This document shows positions 40,194-49,873 of a stretch of DNA of 64,000 nt, one piece after another. Under the pieces are notes generated by a model. The model searched no databases and had not been told where the DNA came from. It saw only the letters and a list, made by a program, of their open reading frames with translations. The stretch is from Mycobacterium sp. ITM-2016-00317 (GTDB taxonomy: Bacteria > Actinomycetota > Actinomycetes > Mycobacteriales > Mycobacteriaceae). The position numbers and the translations under genes are program-made. Position 1 is the stretch's first letter; every line of letters starts with the position of its first letter. The DNA lies in assembly GCF_002968295.1 (NCBI RefSeq), contig NZ_CP134399.1, forward strand, positions 1,612,001-1,676,000, written 5' to 3'.

Positions 40194-40234
40194 AGGGGGG
40201 CGCCCCGGTAGCCGTGTGCTGAACTCGCGTCCAC

Positions 40235-41836
40235 TCAGAACGCCATCGCCGCCGATTCCATGCGATGGTCGGCTCCGCCATGCAGGAGCCCGGACGGCGC
40301 GCGGGTGACGCCCTGCCCGCTGCCGAAGAAAGTGTCAGAGACCACGGTGTGGTGTCCTCGTGCGGCCAGGTGCTGGGCCAGCTCGGGTGCCTGCCTCGCC
40401 AGGGCGGGTTCCAGTAGTGCGGTCCGGCCGTCCGGGTCGCTGAGGAAGCGTGGGCTGTCCACCGCCTGCTGGATGTTCATTCCGAAATCCAGTACGTTGA
40501 CCAGCATTTGGCGCACCGTCTCTACCCTCGTCTTGCCGCCCGGTGATCCCACGATGACCCTGATGGCGCCGTCGGGATCGAACACCATTGCCACACAGGG
40601 ATTCTGCTCGAGTCTGCGACCCCCGCACACCGAATTGGGCAGTGTCGGGTCGACGTGGGCGAAGTACAGCGAGCTGTTGGTGACGATTCCGGTTCCGTCG
40701 ACGACCGCACCGCTGCCGAATGGTGCGCCGATCGTCTGCATCAGGTGCACAGCGTCGCCGTTGCCGTCGACGACCACCAACGTGATGGTGTGCGAGGGAC
40801 CGGCAGTGTCCACGAGGGTCGTGGCGGCCTGCGGCCCGATATGTGCGAGTAGTTCTCCGATGCGTCCGCTACCGGTGAGCCAGTCGAAAGACTCTGGCGG
40901 CAGCGGTGATTCACCGAGGTGCCGCGTGCGGTCCCGGCGCACGAGTTTCGCCGATTCCAGACTGAAGTGCACATAGTCAGGGTCGGTCGGACCGGCGAAG
41001 GGCGGCAGGCGGTCCATTAGGTGTAGGCCCTGGATGAAGGCGACGTCGCCCAGCGGCGCCGGCGCGCACACCACCCGGTGCCCCCGGAAGTGGCCGATCA
41101 GCGGTGCTGCCCAGCGGGGCCGATAGTCGGCGAGATCCGCCATGGTCAGGGTGCCGCCGTGCTCCTGATAGAACGACGTCATCGTCCGTGCGAGTTCACC
41201 TGTGTAAGCCGCGTCCGGTCCTGCGGTCGCCAGCGTGCGCAGGGTCGCGGCCAGGTCGGGTTGGCGCAGGATCGCGCCGACAGGAAACGCGTATCCGTCC
41301 CGCAGGTAGGTCTGGGCACTGGCCGGCCACAACCGCATCTTGTCTGCGGCCTCGTTCATGTTGTCGTGCAGGACTGCTGACACCGCAAAACCCGCTTCGG
41401 CATAGGCGATCGCGGGCTGGAGCGCCTCCGCGAAAGACCACGTGCCGCGACTGGCCAGCAGTTCCGCCCATCCTGCGGGTGCACCCGGCACCAGGCTGCC
41501 CAACAGGCCGGCGCTGGCGGCTTCCAGCGCCGGCCCGTCGACCAAACCTTCGGTGTCAGGTGTGAAGAGTTCTGCCCGGGTGGCATACGGCACCCGGCCG
41601 TGAAACTCCAGGACCTCGGTCACGCCACTGCTCGCGTGGTGCACGGTGGCCCAGCCACCACCGCCCACGCCGCTGGAGAACGGCTGGACCACAGCGGCCA
41701 CCATCGCGGCGACCACGGCGGCATCCACCGCGTTACCGCCGTGTGCCAGCACGTCGAGCGCCGCCTCGCTGGAGAGCTGATGCGGGGTGGACACACATCC
41801 GCGCGTCCCCCGCGTGTTCACTGCAGCGGCGTTCAC
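40235..41836 (-). CDS. Gamma-glutamyltransferase-family (Ntn) hydrolase
   Basis: 533 residues from ATG 41836, overlapping the preceding gene by ATGA. Family features are GGNAVDAAVVAAMVAAVVQPFSSG at the N-terminus and, at the predicted autoprocessing site, SHTITLVVVDGNGDAV with Thr350 as nucleophile. FGSGAVVDGTGIVTN follows. No signal peptide is apparent, so it is probably cytoplasmic, unlike glutathione-degrading GGTs. It is the last gene of the eleven-gene operon and would hydrolyse a gamma-glutamyl or related amide. Confidence 0.85.
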   Translation of the reverse strand: MNAAAVNTRGTRGCVSTPHQLSSEAALDVLAHGGNAVDAAVVAAMVAAVVQPFSSGVGGGGWATVHHASSGVTEVLEFHGRVPYATRAELFTPDTEGLVDGPALEAASAGLLGSLVPGAPAGWAELLASRGTWSFAEALQPAIAYAEAGFAVSAVLHDNMNEAADKMRLWPASAQTYLRDGYAFPVGAILRQPDLAATLRTLATAGPDAAYTGELARTMTSFYQEHGGTLTMADLADYRPRWAAPLIGHFRGHRVVCAPAPLGDVAFIQGLHLMDRLPPFAGPTDPDYVHFSLESAKLVRRDRTRHLGESPLPPESFDWLTGSGRIGELLAHIGPQAATTLVDTAGPSHTITLVVVDGNGDAVHLMQTIGAPFGSGAVVDGTGIVTNSSLYFAHVDPTLPNSVCGGRRLEQNPCVAMVFDPDGAIRVIVGSPGGKTRVETVRQMLVNVLDFGMNIQQAVDSPRFLSDPDGRTALLEPALARQAPELAQHLAARGHHTVVSDTFFGSGQGVTRAPSGLLHGGADHRMESAAMAF

Positions 41837-42222
41837 CGGGTGAGCAGGTAGTCGCGCCAGCCGCTGCCCGCCTCGATCTCGGTGATCCCTGGGTCGGAGG
41901 TGGCGATCCCCCGCCGTAGCACCATACTCAGGGCGCCTGCGCCATCATCGAGTTCGATGATCGACAGCTCCAACTCCGGAGGCTCGTAGGGCAACACCTC
42001 CTCGCGCAGCACCGCATAGCTGACGCTGTACAGTTCGCCGGGCACGGACCATCCTCCTTCGGTCGGGACCAGCGCTGGAAATTCGTTGTGGCAGGCGAAG
42101 AATCGATACCGCGCTGCGGTACGCGCGGCACCCAGCGGGGTACCGCTGCGCTGTAGCGGGCCGTTGAGCGAGCCACCCGCCATCGCCTGTCCATTGACGA
42201 AGAACTGCACCTGGGCGGTCAC
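41833..42222 (-). CDS. Gamma-glutamylcyclotransferase-like / allophanate hydrolase C-domain-like protein
   Basis: 129 residues from ATG 42222. The start FFVNGQAMAGGSLNGPL, then AARTAARYRFFACHNEFPAL and VPGELYSVSYAVL, match the small domain found at the C-terminus of allophanate hydrolases, which has the gamma-glutamylcyclotransferase fold. It is coupled by four-base overlaps to the GntR and gamma-glutamyltransferase genes. The reaction is unknown. Confidence 0.72.
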   Translation of the reverse strand: MTAQVQFFVNGQAMAGGSLNGPLQRSGTPLGAARTAARYRFFACHNEFPALVPTEGGWSVPGELYSVSYAVLREEVLPYEPPELELSIIELDDGAGALSMVLRRGIATSDPGITEIEAGSGWRDYLLTR

Positions 42223-42908
42223 TTCCGTTCCCCCCGCGTCCCTGTGAGATGGTCGTTCATCACATGTTCCCGGTGTCCGCGGCGGGCGTGGGCTCGCATT
42301 TCCGCGACGGCGATCTCCTCGTCACCGCTGGAGAGCGCATCAAGCAGCTCCCGATGCTGGATGACCGGTTCGTACCCTTCCTGTTGGACGTAATCGTCGC
42401 TGGGATACATGTAGGTCCCGACCGCGAGGCCGCGGGCTGCACCGGTGAAGGCCGCCTTGTTGATCGCCGAATGCAGATCCAGGTGCGCCATCGCATAGGC
42501 AGGGGAGTGAATACCGTGCTTACGATACGCATCCTCCAGCGGCTGCAGATGGGCGTACAACTCCTGCCATTCCACGTCAGCGACCTTCTCTGTGAGCAGG
42601 GTGGCCACCAACTGGTCAACCGCCAGCCGTAGCAGGTGCAGCTCCTCGCGTTCACGTGCGCTGATGCTGACCACCTCGAGGTGCCCGCGACGGAGCCGGA
42701 CGATCAGCCCTTCGCTGGCAAGGCGCTGCAGCGCTTCCCGCACCGGGGTCCGGCTGACTCCCAGGTCACTGGCGATCTGCTCCTCGACCACGCGGCGCCC
42801 GCTGGACATCTCACCGGAGACGATGGCCTGGCGCAGGTAGGTGTAGGTGCGCTCCCGGGCCGACGGTGCGGCGGCGCCGGCAGTGCCGGGATCCTCGGGT
42901 GGGTTCAT
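42219..42908 (-). CDS. GntR-family regulator (FCD type) inside the operon
   Basis: 229 residues from ATG 42908, which overlaps the upstream stop by ATGA. An N-terminal winged helix (ERTYTYLRQAIVSGEM; LGVSRTPVREALQRLASEGLI) precedes an all-helical FCD-type ligand domain (HLDLHSAINKAA). It probably autoregulates the whole operon by binding the paired TGGATCCA sites upstream of the first gene, with a pathway intermediate as ligand. Confidence 0.88.
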   Translation of the reverse strand: MNPPEDPGTAGAAAPSARERTYTYLRQAIVSGEMSSGRRVVEEQIASDLGVSRTPVREALQRLASEGLIVRLRRGHLEVVSISAREREELHLLRLAVDQLVATLLTEKVADVEWQELYAHLQPLEDAYRKHGIHSPAYAMAHLDLHSAINKAAFTGAARGLAVGTYMYPSDDYVQQEGYEPVIQHRELLDALSSGDEEIAVAEMRAHARRGHREHVMNDHLTGTRGERK

Positions 42909-43765
42909 CGTGCGTCCATCCAGCGCCGCATGCCGGCGGCCCGGCAGTGATGGGTGATGCGCTGCATGTAGGTCCCGGACATCACGACGCAGCCTGCGTC
43001 GAGAGCCTGTTCGACCAGTGAAGACCGGCGATTGTTCAGATCGAAGTACGCTGCGCCCGGTCGCAGCGCTGCCGGGAGGTCGAACGCGAACGGGGTGTCC
43101 TCCGAGGCGGCGGTTTCGCCCCAGGTGGTGGTGTTGATGATGACGTCGGCGGCGAGCTCGGCGATACCGGCGGCCTCGGCGACCCGGGCGCCGAACATCT
43201 GCCCGATGGGTTCGGCCTTGGCCAAGTCGCGAGCGCTGATCACAGCGTCGACGCCCGGCCATTCCCGTTGCACCGCCAGCAGCGCCGATCGGGTGGATCC
43301 GCCCGATCCCAGGACCAGCACCTGATTCGGCGGTGTGCCGCCGATCAGGCGTCGCAGCACGGCTCGGACCGCCCAGACATTCGAGTTTGCCCCGAATGCT
43401 CTCCCAGCCCTGGCGAACACGGTGTCGACCACGCCGGTGGCCTGCGCCGACGGGGACAGGTCCCCGACTAGGGATGCCGTCTCGATCTTGAAGGGGCTCA
43501 GCACGATTCCGATATCCCAGTTCGTGTCGGCGATCAGGGACCCGGCATCGGGAAACGGCTCGGCGGTGCTGACCTCGAGACCGACGTCCGCCAGGGCGCG
43601 GCGCAGCAACGGTGAGGAGAGCGGCTTGGCGGCGGTGGTGCCGATGGCCGCCAGCCGCACCGTCCCCTGACCAGACGGGGAAAGTGCTGGAACGGACCTC
43701 ATCTCCTGGGCGCAGAATTCGTCGACGATCGACGTGGTGGCAGCAGGTGTCTCGGTAATGCTCAC
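42905..43765 (-). CDS. Shikimate-dehydrogenase-like NAD(P) enzyme
   Basis: 286 residues from GTG 43765, overlapping the stop of the cyclic amidohydrolase. The domain order follows AroE, with an N-terminal catalytic domain and a Rossmann domain (VLVLGSGGSTRSALLA, about 147-162). VDTVFARAGRAFGANSN replaces the shikimate-binding segment of true AroE. A catabolic reductase or dehydrogenase acting on the operon substrate is more likely than a role in aromatic synthesis. Confidence 0.75.
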   Translation of the reverse strand: MSITETPAATTSIVDEFCAQEMRSVPALSPSGQGTVRLAAIGTTAAKPLSSPLLRRALADVGLEVSTAEPFPDAGSLIADTNWDIGIVLSPFKIETASLVGDLSPSAQATGVVDTVFARAGRAFGANSNVWAVRAVLRRLIGGTPPNQVLVLGSGGSTRSALLAVQREWPGVDAVISARDLAKAEPIGQMFGARVAEAAGIAELAADVIINTTTWGETAASEDTPFAFDLPAALRPGAAYFDLNNRRSSLVEQALDAGCVVMSGTYMQRITHHCRAAGMRRWMDAR

Positions 43766-45150
43766 AGCGGTCCCCCCAGGGTTGTCGGTTTTCTGTCGCG
43801 TGGTGCCAGGTGTCTACCCCGGGGCGGGCCCACGATCTCGCCGTGTTCAGCGATCAACTCGCCGCGCAGGTACGTCGCCTCCACCGAGCCGGTCGTCTCC
43901 CAGCCTTCGTACGGGGTGACGGGATGTTTCGAGTGCAGGTGAGCACCGGTGACCACACCCGGCGCGGCGGGGTCGACGATGACGAAGTCGGCGTCGGCCC
44001 CCACATCGAGATGCCCCTTTCGGTCATCGATTCCCCAGATTCTGGCCGGGTTCGCCGCGCACAGTCGAACGACGTCGTTGATGGTCAACCGTCCCTGCGC
44101 GACCTGCGTCAGCATGAGCGGCAGGCTGGTCTCCACGCCTATCCAACCTCCGTGCGCGCACCACACGTTGGGCTCGGCCTGCTCCTCGCCCGAGTGTGGC
44201 GCGTGGTCGGTGGCGACGATGTCGACGTCCCCGCTACTGATGCCGGCCCACAGCGCGGCGCAGTGCTCGGCGGGACGCACCGGGGGATTGAGCTTGACCA
44301 GATTGGCGAATTCGTCGTACGCCGAGTCGTCGAGCAGCAGATGCCCGACAAGGGCTTCGACGGTCAGTCGATGCCCCAGTGCGCGCAACATCTTCACTCG
44401 TTCCAGCCCGTCCCGGGTAGACAGGTGATGGATGTGCAGTGTGGTCCCGACCGCGCCTGCCAAGGTCGCGATCCGCGTGACGGCTTCCACCTCCACCAGT
44501 GGCGGTCGACTTTCCAGATGCGCCCGCACATCGGTACGGCCTTGAGCGCGTAGCTCTTTGGCGAGTTGTTGGAGCAGTGGGTTGTTCTCCGCGTGGACGC
44601 CCACCACCAGTCCGGATTCCTCGGCCGCGCGCAAACCGCGGTAGATGGCGCCGTCGTCGGGGCAAGGGTTGTCGCCGGTGGTTTGGCCCATGAACAGCTT
44701 GAGTCCGATCGCACCTGCCCCGGCGAGTTTCGGGATCTCGTCGGCGTTGTCGTGACCGAGCATGCCGTACAGGCCGAAATCGACGTGAGACTTGCCGGCG
44801 ACCGTGTCCAGCTTGTGCTCGAAGATGTCCAGGGTCGCCACTGGCGGCACGGTGTTCGGCATGTCGAAGACCGTGGTCACCCCACCGACGGCGGCTGCCC
44901 GACTCCCGGTGCCGAAGTCCTCCTTGTACGCCATGCCCGGCTCGCGGAAGTGCACGTGGGCGTCAACGACGCCGGGCAGGATGTACCGGCCGGTGGCATC
45001 GATCTCCTTGTCCGCGTGCGCAAGTGAAGTACCGATCGCGCACACTGTTCCGTCGGCGACGGCAAGGTCCGCGCGGATCAGGCGTTCGGGGGTGACGATG
45101 GTGCCACCACGGACGACGAGTTCGTAGTTGACGGTGGGGGCGGTGCCCAT
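43762..45150 (-). CDS. Cyclic amidohydrolase (allantoinase/dihydropyrimidinase-like)
   Basis: 462 residues from ATG 45150, with AGGAGG a little upstream inside the permease gene's end. Metal-binding motifs of the family are present: HVHFREPG near residue 62, the GLKLFMGQ lysine segment, HAEN, HIHHLS and ATDHAPH. Closest resemblance is to allantoinase AllB, although hydantoin or dihydropyrimidine rings would also fit. It should open a cyclic ureide or imide imported by the ABC system of the same operon. Confidence 0.85.
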   Translation of the reverse strand: MGTAPTVNYELVVRGGTIVTPERLIRADLAVADGTVCAIGTSLAHADKEIDATGRYILPGVVDAHVHFREPGMAYKEDFGTGSRAAAVGGVTTVFDMPNTVPPVATLDIFEHKLDTVAGKSHVDFGLYGMLGHDNADEIPKLAGAGAIGLKLFMGQTTGDNPCPDDGAIYRGLRAAEESGLVVGVHAENNPLLQQLAKELRAQGRTDVRAHLESRPPLVEVEAVTRIATLAGAVGTTLHIHHLSTRDGLERVKMLRALGHRLTVEALVGHLLLDDSAYDEFANLVKLNPPVRPAEHCAALWAGISSGDVDIVATDHAPHSGEEQAEPNVWCAHGGWIGVETSLPLMLTQVAQGRLTINDVVRLCAANPARIWGIDDRKGHLDVGADADFVIVDPAAPGVVTGAHLHSKHPVTPYEGWETTGSVEATYLRGELIAEHGEIVGPPRGRHLAPRDRKPTTLGGPL

Positions 45151-45152
45151 TC

Positions 45153-45932
45153 CTAAACCTCCTGTGTGCCGACGGCGACGGTGTACCCGCGGCGTTCGGC
45201 GATATGGGTGATCACATCGGGAGCGGCGTACGCCAGCAACCCGAGAGTGGCGGCCACAACGGTCGCCGCCCACAGCATCGGGGTGTCGCGGTTGGCCTGT
45301 GACAGTGCCATCAGGCTGCCGAGACCAGGCCTGCCGGACAGCCACTCCGACAGGATTACGGCCATCACCGACAGCGGCACCGTGATCCGGAGGCCGACGA
45401 CGAGCCCGGCCCAGGCTGACGGCAGGTAGATGGTGCGACAGCGGCGCGCGAAGCCCGCCTGATACAGCCGTGCCAGGTCGTCCAGCGCGGACGGCGCCGA
45501 TCGCACGCTGGTCACTGCCGAGACGAAAAGGGTGAAGGTGGCGACGATGACCACACACAGCACCGATGTCCAGAGTCCGCGGCCCACGACCAGGGTGATC
45601 AGCGGGGCCACCCCGACGATCGGGATCGTCCGCAGCACCAACGCGTATCCGGTGACGGGGCGTTGCAACACCGGCCACCGCACCACAGCGACTGCCAGCG
45701 CCAGGGCCAACACTGCGGCCACCACGATTCCTGCCGCCGCAGCAGAGGCCGTTGCTCCTGCCCGTGCCGCCAAGAGCCCGGAGTGCTCGAGGATGTGGCC
45801 GAGGGTGGCCACCGGCCCAGGCAGGCTGTAGGCGGGGATATCGTGGGTCAGGATCGCCAGTTGCCAGGTCGACAGGAGCAACACCAGCGAGAGCACCACG
45901 CCGGCGACCACACGCACGTTGGTAGTGGTCAT
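45153..45932 (-). CDS. ABC transporter permease (NitT/TauT/ThiY type), second
   Basis: 259 residues from ATG 45932, overlapping the other permease by ATGA. Six hydrophobic segments and the binding-protein-dependent permease loop (PSAWAGLVVGLRITVPLSVMAVILSEWLSG) are present. It pairs with the preceding permease as a heterodimer served by one ATPase and the THI5-type binding protein. Confidence 0.87.
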   Translation of the reverse strand: MTTTNVRVVAGVVLSLVLLLSTWQLAILTHDIPAYSLPGPVATLGHILEHSGLLAARAGATASAAAAGIVVAAVLALALAVAVVRWPVLQRPVTGYALVLRTIPIVGVAPLITLVVGRGLWTSVLCVVIVATFTLFVSAVTSVRSAPSALDDLARLYQAGFARRCRTIYLPSAWAGLVVGLRITVPLSVMAVILSEWLSGRPGLGSLMALSQANRDTPMLWAATVVAATLGLLAYAAPDVITHIAERRGYTVAVGTQEV

Positions 45933-46747
45933 TGCAGCGCCTTCCGGATCGGCGCCATGATCAGCGCCACCGCGCCGAGCAGGCTCACCGCCACCGCGCA
46001 GGCAAGGATGATCGCGGCCCACAGCAGCGGCGCCTGATAGCTGTACAGTGCGTTGGCCATCAGGCCGCCCAACCCGCGTTCGCCTGCGGCACCGGACCAT
46101 TCCGCGACGATGGCGCCCACGAAACAGGCCGGCAGCATCGCGCGAAGGCCGATGTCGACGATCGGTACGGTGCGTCCGAGTCCGACGAACCGCCACCAGC
46201 GCAGTGCGCTCGCCGAATACAGCGCGCCGAGTTCACCGCGACCCACCTGGGTGGCGTGTGCCGCCGACCCGAGCATCGCCGCCACCGGTACCAGCCCGCT
46301 GAGCACCGTGACGACGATGATCAGTGAGGTGCCTCGAGGAATGAATATCGACAGCACCGGCGTCAGGCTGATCAGCGGCAGGCTCCCGACGACCACGCTG
46401 ACGCTCACCAACCAGGGTGACAGCCAGGGCGCCATCCCTACCAACACCAGGCCGACGGCGGTGACTACAAGCAGCAAACCGGCACCGGTGACCGCGGCCA
46501 CGAGCGTAGGCTCGGCGTTGTACCAGATGATTTCCCACTGTCCCACGAGTGCGCCGAGCGCACTGTGCGGCGCGATGAAGCTGGGGCCGAGGACTCCGCT
46601 GGTAGCAGTGCCCCACCACAGCATCATTAGAGCGGCGATCCCCCCTGCGATCCAGAGGAGTTCACGTAGCACGACGGGAATCTGCTGCCGTTCGCCACGT
46701 CTGGGGATTCCCACGCTGTCGATGGCGGGCGCCAGTGCGGCGGTCAT
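45929..46747 (-). CDS. ABC transporter permease (NitT/TauT/ThiY type), first
   Basis: 272 residues from ATG 46747, overlapping the ATPase stop. Six membrane segments are visible, with the EAA-type loop around IVDIGLRAMLPACFVGAIVAEW. It shares the importer with the next permease. Two different permease genes with a single ATPase is common in pyrimidine and taurine importers. Confidence 0.87.
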   Translation of the reverse strand: MTAALAPAIDSVGIPRRGERQQIPVVLRELLWIAGGIAALMMLWWGTATSGVLGPSFIAPHSALGALVGQWEIIWYNAEPTLVAAVTGAGLLLVVTAVGLVLVGMAPWLSPWLVSVSVVVGSLPLISLTPVLSIFIPRGTSLIIVVTVLSGLVPVAAMLGSAAHATQVGRGELGALYSASALRWWRFVGLGRTVPIVDIGLRAMLPACFVGAIVAEWSGAAGERGLGGLMANALYSYQAPLLWAAIILACAVAVSLLGAVALIMAPIRKALQ

Positions 46748-47547
46748 GACAACTCCAAGCTGGCGCGGATATCGGCACAGATTTTGGCGAACTCAGCGGA
46801 ATCCCGGAAACTCCGACGATCGCTGCGGGCGATGTCAACGTGGTGCAGTGCGCGCGGCGTGCACGGTCGTGGCGAAAGCACCATGATGCGGTCCCCGAGC
46901 AGTACCGCCTCCTCCACCGAATGCGTCACCATCAAGCAGGTGGTGCCGGTGTGGTCCAGGATGTCGAGCAGTTCGAAGTTCAGCTGCGCTCGGGTGAGTT
47001 CATCGAGGGCGCCGAACGGTTCGTCGAGCAGCAACGCCCAGGGCTTGGTAGCCAGCGCTCGAGCAACCGAGACGCGCTGTCGCATACCTCCGGAAAGCTG
47101 GCGCGGACGGTGCCCAGCCCAGTCAGTCAGGGAAGTGATCGCCAGCAGATGGTCCACCCAGGCGGCATCTTTGGGCAGCCCTGCCAGATCGAACGGCAAC
47201 TCGAGGTTCTTGCGCACCGAACGCCACGCCAACAGGGACGGATCCTGGAACGCGAAGCCGATCCTCCGCTGGTCGCGCAAGTCGTGTGGTGACGCCCCGG
47301 AGTAGCTCAGGGAGCCGTGGGTGGGATTGATCAAGCCGGCCGCAAGTCGGAGCAGCGTCGACTTCCCACATCCGGACGGACCCAGCAGCACGCCGACATG
47401 CCCGGGTTCCAACGTCAGTGACACCTGGTGGACTGCAGGTACCGAGGTTCGCCCGTTCCGGTACTCATAGGAGACGTCCGTAATGTCCAGTCCCAGCGAA
47501 TTGCCCTGGGCAAGAGTGGCGTTGGTGTACATGCTCAGATTGCTCAT
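46744..47547 (-). CDS. ABC transporter ATP-binding protein (NitT/TauT type)
   Basis: 267 residues from ATG 47547, overlapping the upstream stop. Walker A (GPSGCGKST, about 57-65), signature LSGGMRQRVSVARAL (about 150), Walker B (ALLLDEPFGALD) and the switch His (VTHSVEEAVLLGD) are all intact. It energises the two permeases encoded immediately after it. Confidence 0.92.
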   Translation of the reverse strand: MSNLSMYTNATLAQGNSLGLDITDVSYEYRNGRTSVPAVHQVSLTLEPGHVGVLLGPSGCGKSTLLRLAAGLINPTHGSLSYSGASPHDLRDQRRIGFAFQDPSLLAWRSVRKNLELPFDLAGLPKDAAWVDHLLAITSLTDWAGHRPRQLSGGMRQRVSVARALATKPWALLLDEPFGALDELTRAQLNFELLDILDHTGTTCLMVTHSVEEAVLLGDRIMVLSPRPCTPRALHHVDIARSDRRSFRDSAEFAKICADIRASLELS

Positions 47548-48797
47548 GCCATGCCTCCGATGCTGAGAACAGGTCGACCCGTATCGTGACCACGATCGGC
47601 GCCGACGGCGACTCCACTCACCCACAGTGCGTGTACGGCCACCCGCGCGGCCAGCACGATCTCGGGCAAGTACCAGTCGTCTCGGTCGAGCAGCTGTGCC
47701 CACTCGCCGATATCGACCACTAGGAGATCGGCCCGGCTACCGTCGGCCATCGGCTCAGGGCGTTGCGCACCCATTGCGCCGGCGTGGAAGCCCAGCGCCA
47801 GAATGTCGGCAGCGCTGACGGTTTCGTTCGACTGGGCCTGGGCGATGCCCCGGAGCAGCCGCAGTTCGGTCCATGGATCGCTGTCTTCATTGAGTGACAG
47901 TCCATCGAGTCCCATCGCGGTCGGCAGACGGGCGGCCCGCGCCGCGGCAACGGGTGCAAAGCCGGAGCACAGGCGCAGGTTTGAGCTGGCGTTGACGGCC
48001 AGCCCGCAGCCGCGCTCGGCAAGCAGTTCCAGTTCGTCGGAGCGAAGCTGGGTGCCATGGGCGAAGGTGACGTGCGGCCCCAGAATTCCACGGCGGTCCA
48101 ACCAGGCCACCAGCCCTTCGGGATACACCTCGTCGGCCCAGGCCCGCTGCGACGGAGACTCCAACAGGTGGGTGTGCAGACGCACACCGTGATCGAGCGC
48201 GAAGTCGTTGAGCTCCAAGAGGGTGTGTTCACTGACCCACTGTGGGCCCACCGGGCCGAGCTGCAACTCGAGGTCGGGCGCGCGCTGTGCCAGCCGCTGG
48301 AACATCTGCAGGCGCGCAGACAACTCCGTGGCGGTATACCCCGTCTCGTCGCGACCCCGCATCCGCCCTGCCGCGTCGGCGAACGGCACAACGACTGCGG
48401 TGCGAATCCCGGCGGAACGCGCTGCGGCACAGGCCGTGTCGATCTCATATTCGAGATCTGGCGTTCCGGGGTTGACACACAGGACCGTGGCGCCGATCCC
48501 TTGGCAGAGCATCTGCTCCGCCGCTCGCCCCACCAGGTCGGTCTGGTCCCGGCGATCGGCGGACAGTCGGTCGATCCACACTTCCAACGGCCCATCTGCG
48601 ATACCGGCAGCGGTCAGTCCGCGGCCCCGGCCGTGGTCGTGGCTGTTGACCAGCGGGGGCATGGCCACCAGCGTCGATCCGTGCGCCGACGCCTGCGTCT
48701 GCACCGAGAGGATCCCGGAGTCGACGGTCAGCTTGGCGGGTCCGGTGGCACGGTGCCCGTCGGGTCCGAGGATTCCGGCCACCACATAGGTGGACAT
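47544..48797 (-). CDS. Amidohydrolase, cytosine-deaminase/TRZ-ATZ-like
   Basis: 417 residues from ATG 48797, whose first base overlaps the preceding stop (TGATG). Metal ligands are recognisable as NSHDHGRG (about 55), HTHLLES, FAHGTQL and SLNEDSDPW. The fold is that of deaminases acting on cytosine, creatinine or triazines. Together with the allantoinase-like enzyme it implies an imported nitrogen heterocycle that is first deaminated and then ring-opened. Confidence 0.82.
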   Translation of the reverse strand: MSTYVVAGILGPDGHRATGPAKLTVDSGILSVQTQASAHGSTLVAMPPLVNSHDHGRGRGLTAAGIADGPLEVWIDRLSADRRDQTDLVGRAAEQMLCQGIGATVLCVNPGTPDLEYEIDTACAAARSAGIRTAVVVPFADAAGRMRGRDETGYTATELSARLQMFQRLAQRAPDLELQLGPVGPQWVSEHTLLELNDFALDHGVRLHTHLLESPSQRAWADEVYPEGLVAWLDRRGILGPHVTFAHGTQLRSDELELLAERGCGLAVNASSNLRLCSGFAPVAAARAARLPTAMGLDGLSLNEDSDPWTELRLLRGIAQAQSNETVSAADILALGFHAGAMGAQRPEPMADGSRADLLVVDIGEWAQLLDRDDWYLPEIVLAARVAVHALWVSGVAVGADRGHDTGRPVLSIGGMA

Positions 48798-49850
48798 CAG
48801 GTGTCCTTGGCGACCGCAGACAGAATCGACTGAGTCATCACGGTGTTCACGTCCACCGGCGCGTCGATCGCTCCGGCATCGGCGTAAAGGACGGCCACGG
48901 TGGCGAATGTCGCGGGCTCGATCCACATCAGGCCGTTCTGCTGGGCCGCACCCGAGGTGATGAGCGGGACCGCAGCCGCAGCAGAGACTTTCTCGTCGGC
49001 CAGTACGGCCCCGGTCTCCTGGTGGTATTGGTCCCAGGTGTACTGGGCGATCTCTTCAGGGTGGGCGACGAAGTACTCCCATCCCCGCATGTCGGCGCGC
49101 AGCCACCTGGTCAGCGCCTCGGCTTTACCTGACACCGTCTCCTCCGTCGCGAACAGGGCATTGCCGTAGTCGGGATTGCCCAACTCGGCGAAGTACACAA
49201 TGTCGACACCCACACCTTGCTGCTGCAGCGAAAGCCCCTGCTGCGTGCCGTAGCCGATGTACCCGTCGACCTGGCCGGAACTCAGGATGGACGGGTCCGT
49301 GCCCACCGGCACCATCGTGACGGTCGCGGGGTCGACGCCTGCCTTCGTCAACATGGCCTTGAGCAGAGCATGCTCACCGGCCAGGCAAGCCCACCGTTTT
49401 TCCGCTCATCTGGTCCAAGGTGGTCACCGGATTGGACTTCAGCGACATCAGCGCGTTCGGTGTTTCCTGATAGATGGTGGCGAACGCCTGGATCGGAATG
49501 CCCTGGCTGCTGGCCTTGATGATGTCGGATCCGTTCGCGTCACCGATGTCAGCCTGGCCGGTCACGACCACGTTCACCGGGTCGATGTTGGGACCTCCGG
49601 AAAGGAATTGGGCGTTGATACCCTCTTCCTCGAAGTAGCCGTTCTTCAGCGCGGCGAAGTGGCCGCCGAACTGTGCCAGCTTCTTCCATCCGAGTTGGGT
49701 GGTAACTGTGGTCAGGCCCGGCACATCAGTCTGCGACGCTCCGCCGGCGCAGGCCGCCAGCGCGGGGCCTGCTACCGCGAGTGCACTTACGCCGAACAGG
49801 CCGCGGATCAACGTGCGACGGTCAACGGGTCGCGTCAGTGGTTCGTACAT
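48797..49850 (-). pseudogene. THI5/NMT1-type ABC substrate-binding protein, frameshifted
   Basis: ATG 49850 follows AGGAG. The N-terminus is a twin-arginine lipoprotein signal (DRRTLIRGLFGVSALAV then LAAC). The mature part reads through to SGKTVGLPG, after which the frame breaks near 49375-49384. The remaining 185 codons (from HALLKAMLTKAGVDPATVT) are in another frame and end at 48797. Removing one C (GGCCGGTGAG to GGCGGTGAG) restores GLPGGEHALLKAML and about 350 residues. All other operon genes are intact, so a base-call error is a fair alternative to loss of the binding protein. Confidence 0.82.
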
Positions 49851-49873
49851 GGATCTCCTGTCCGAGAAAGGTT

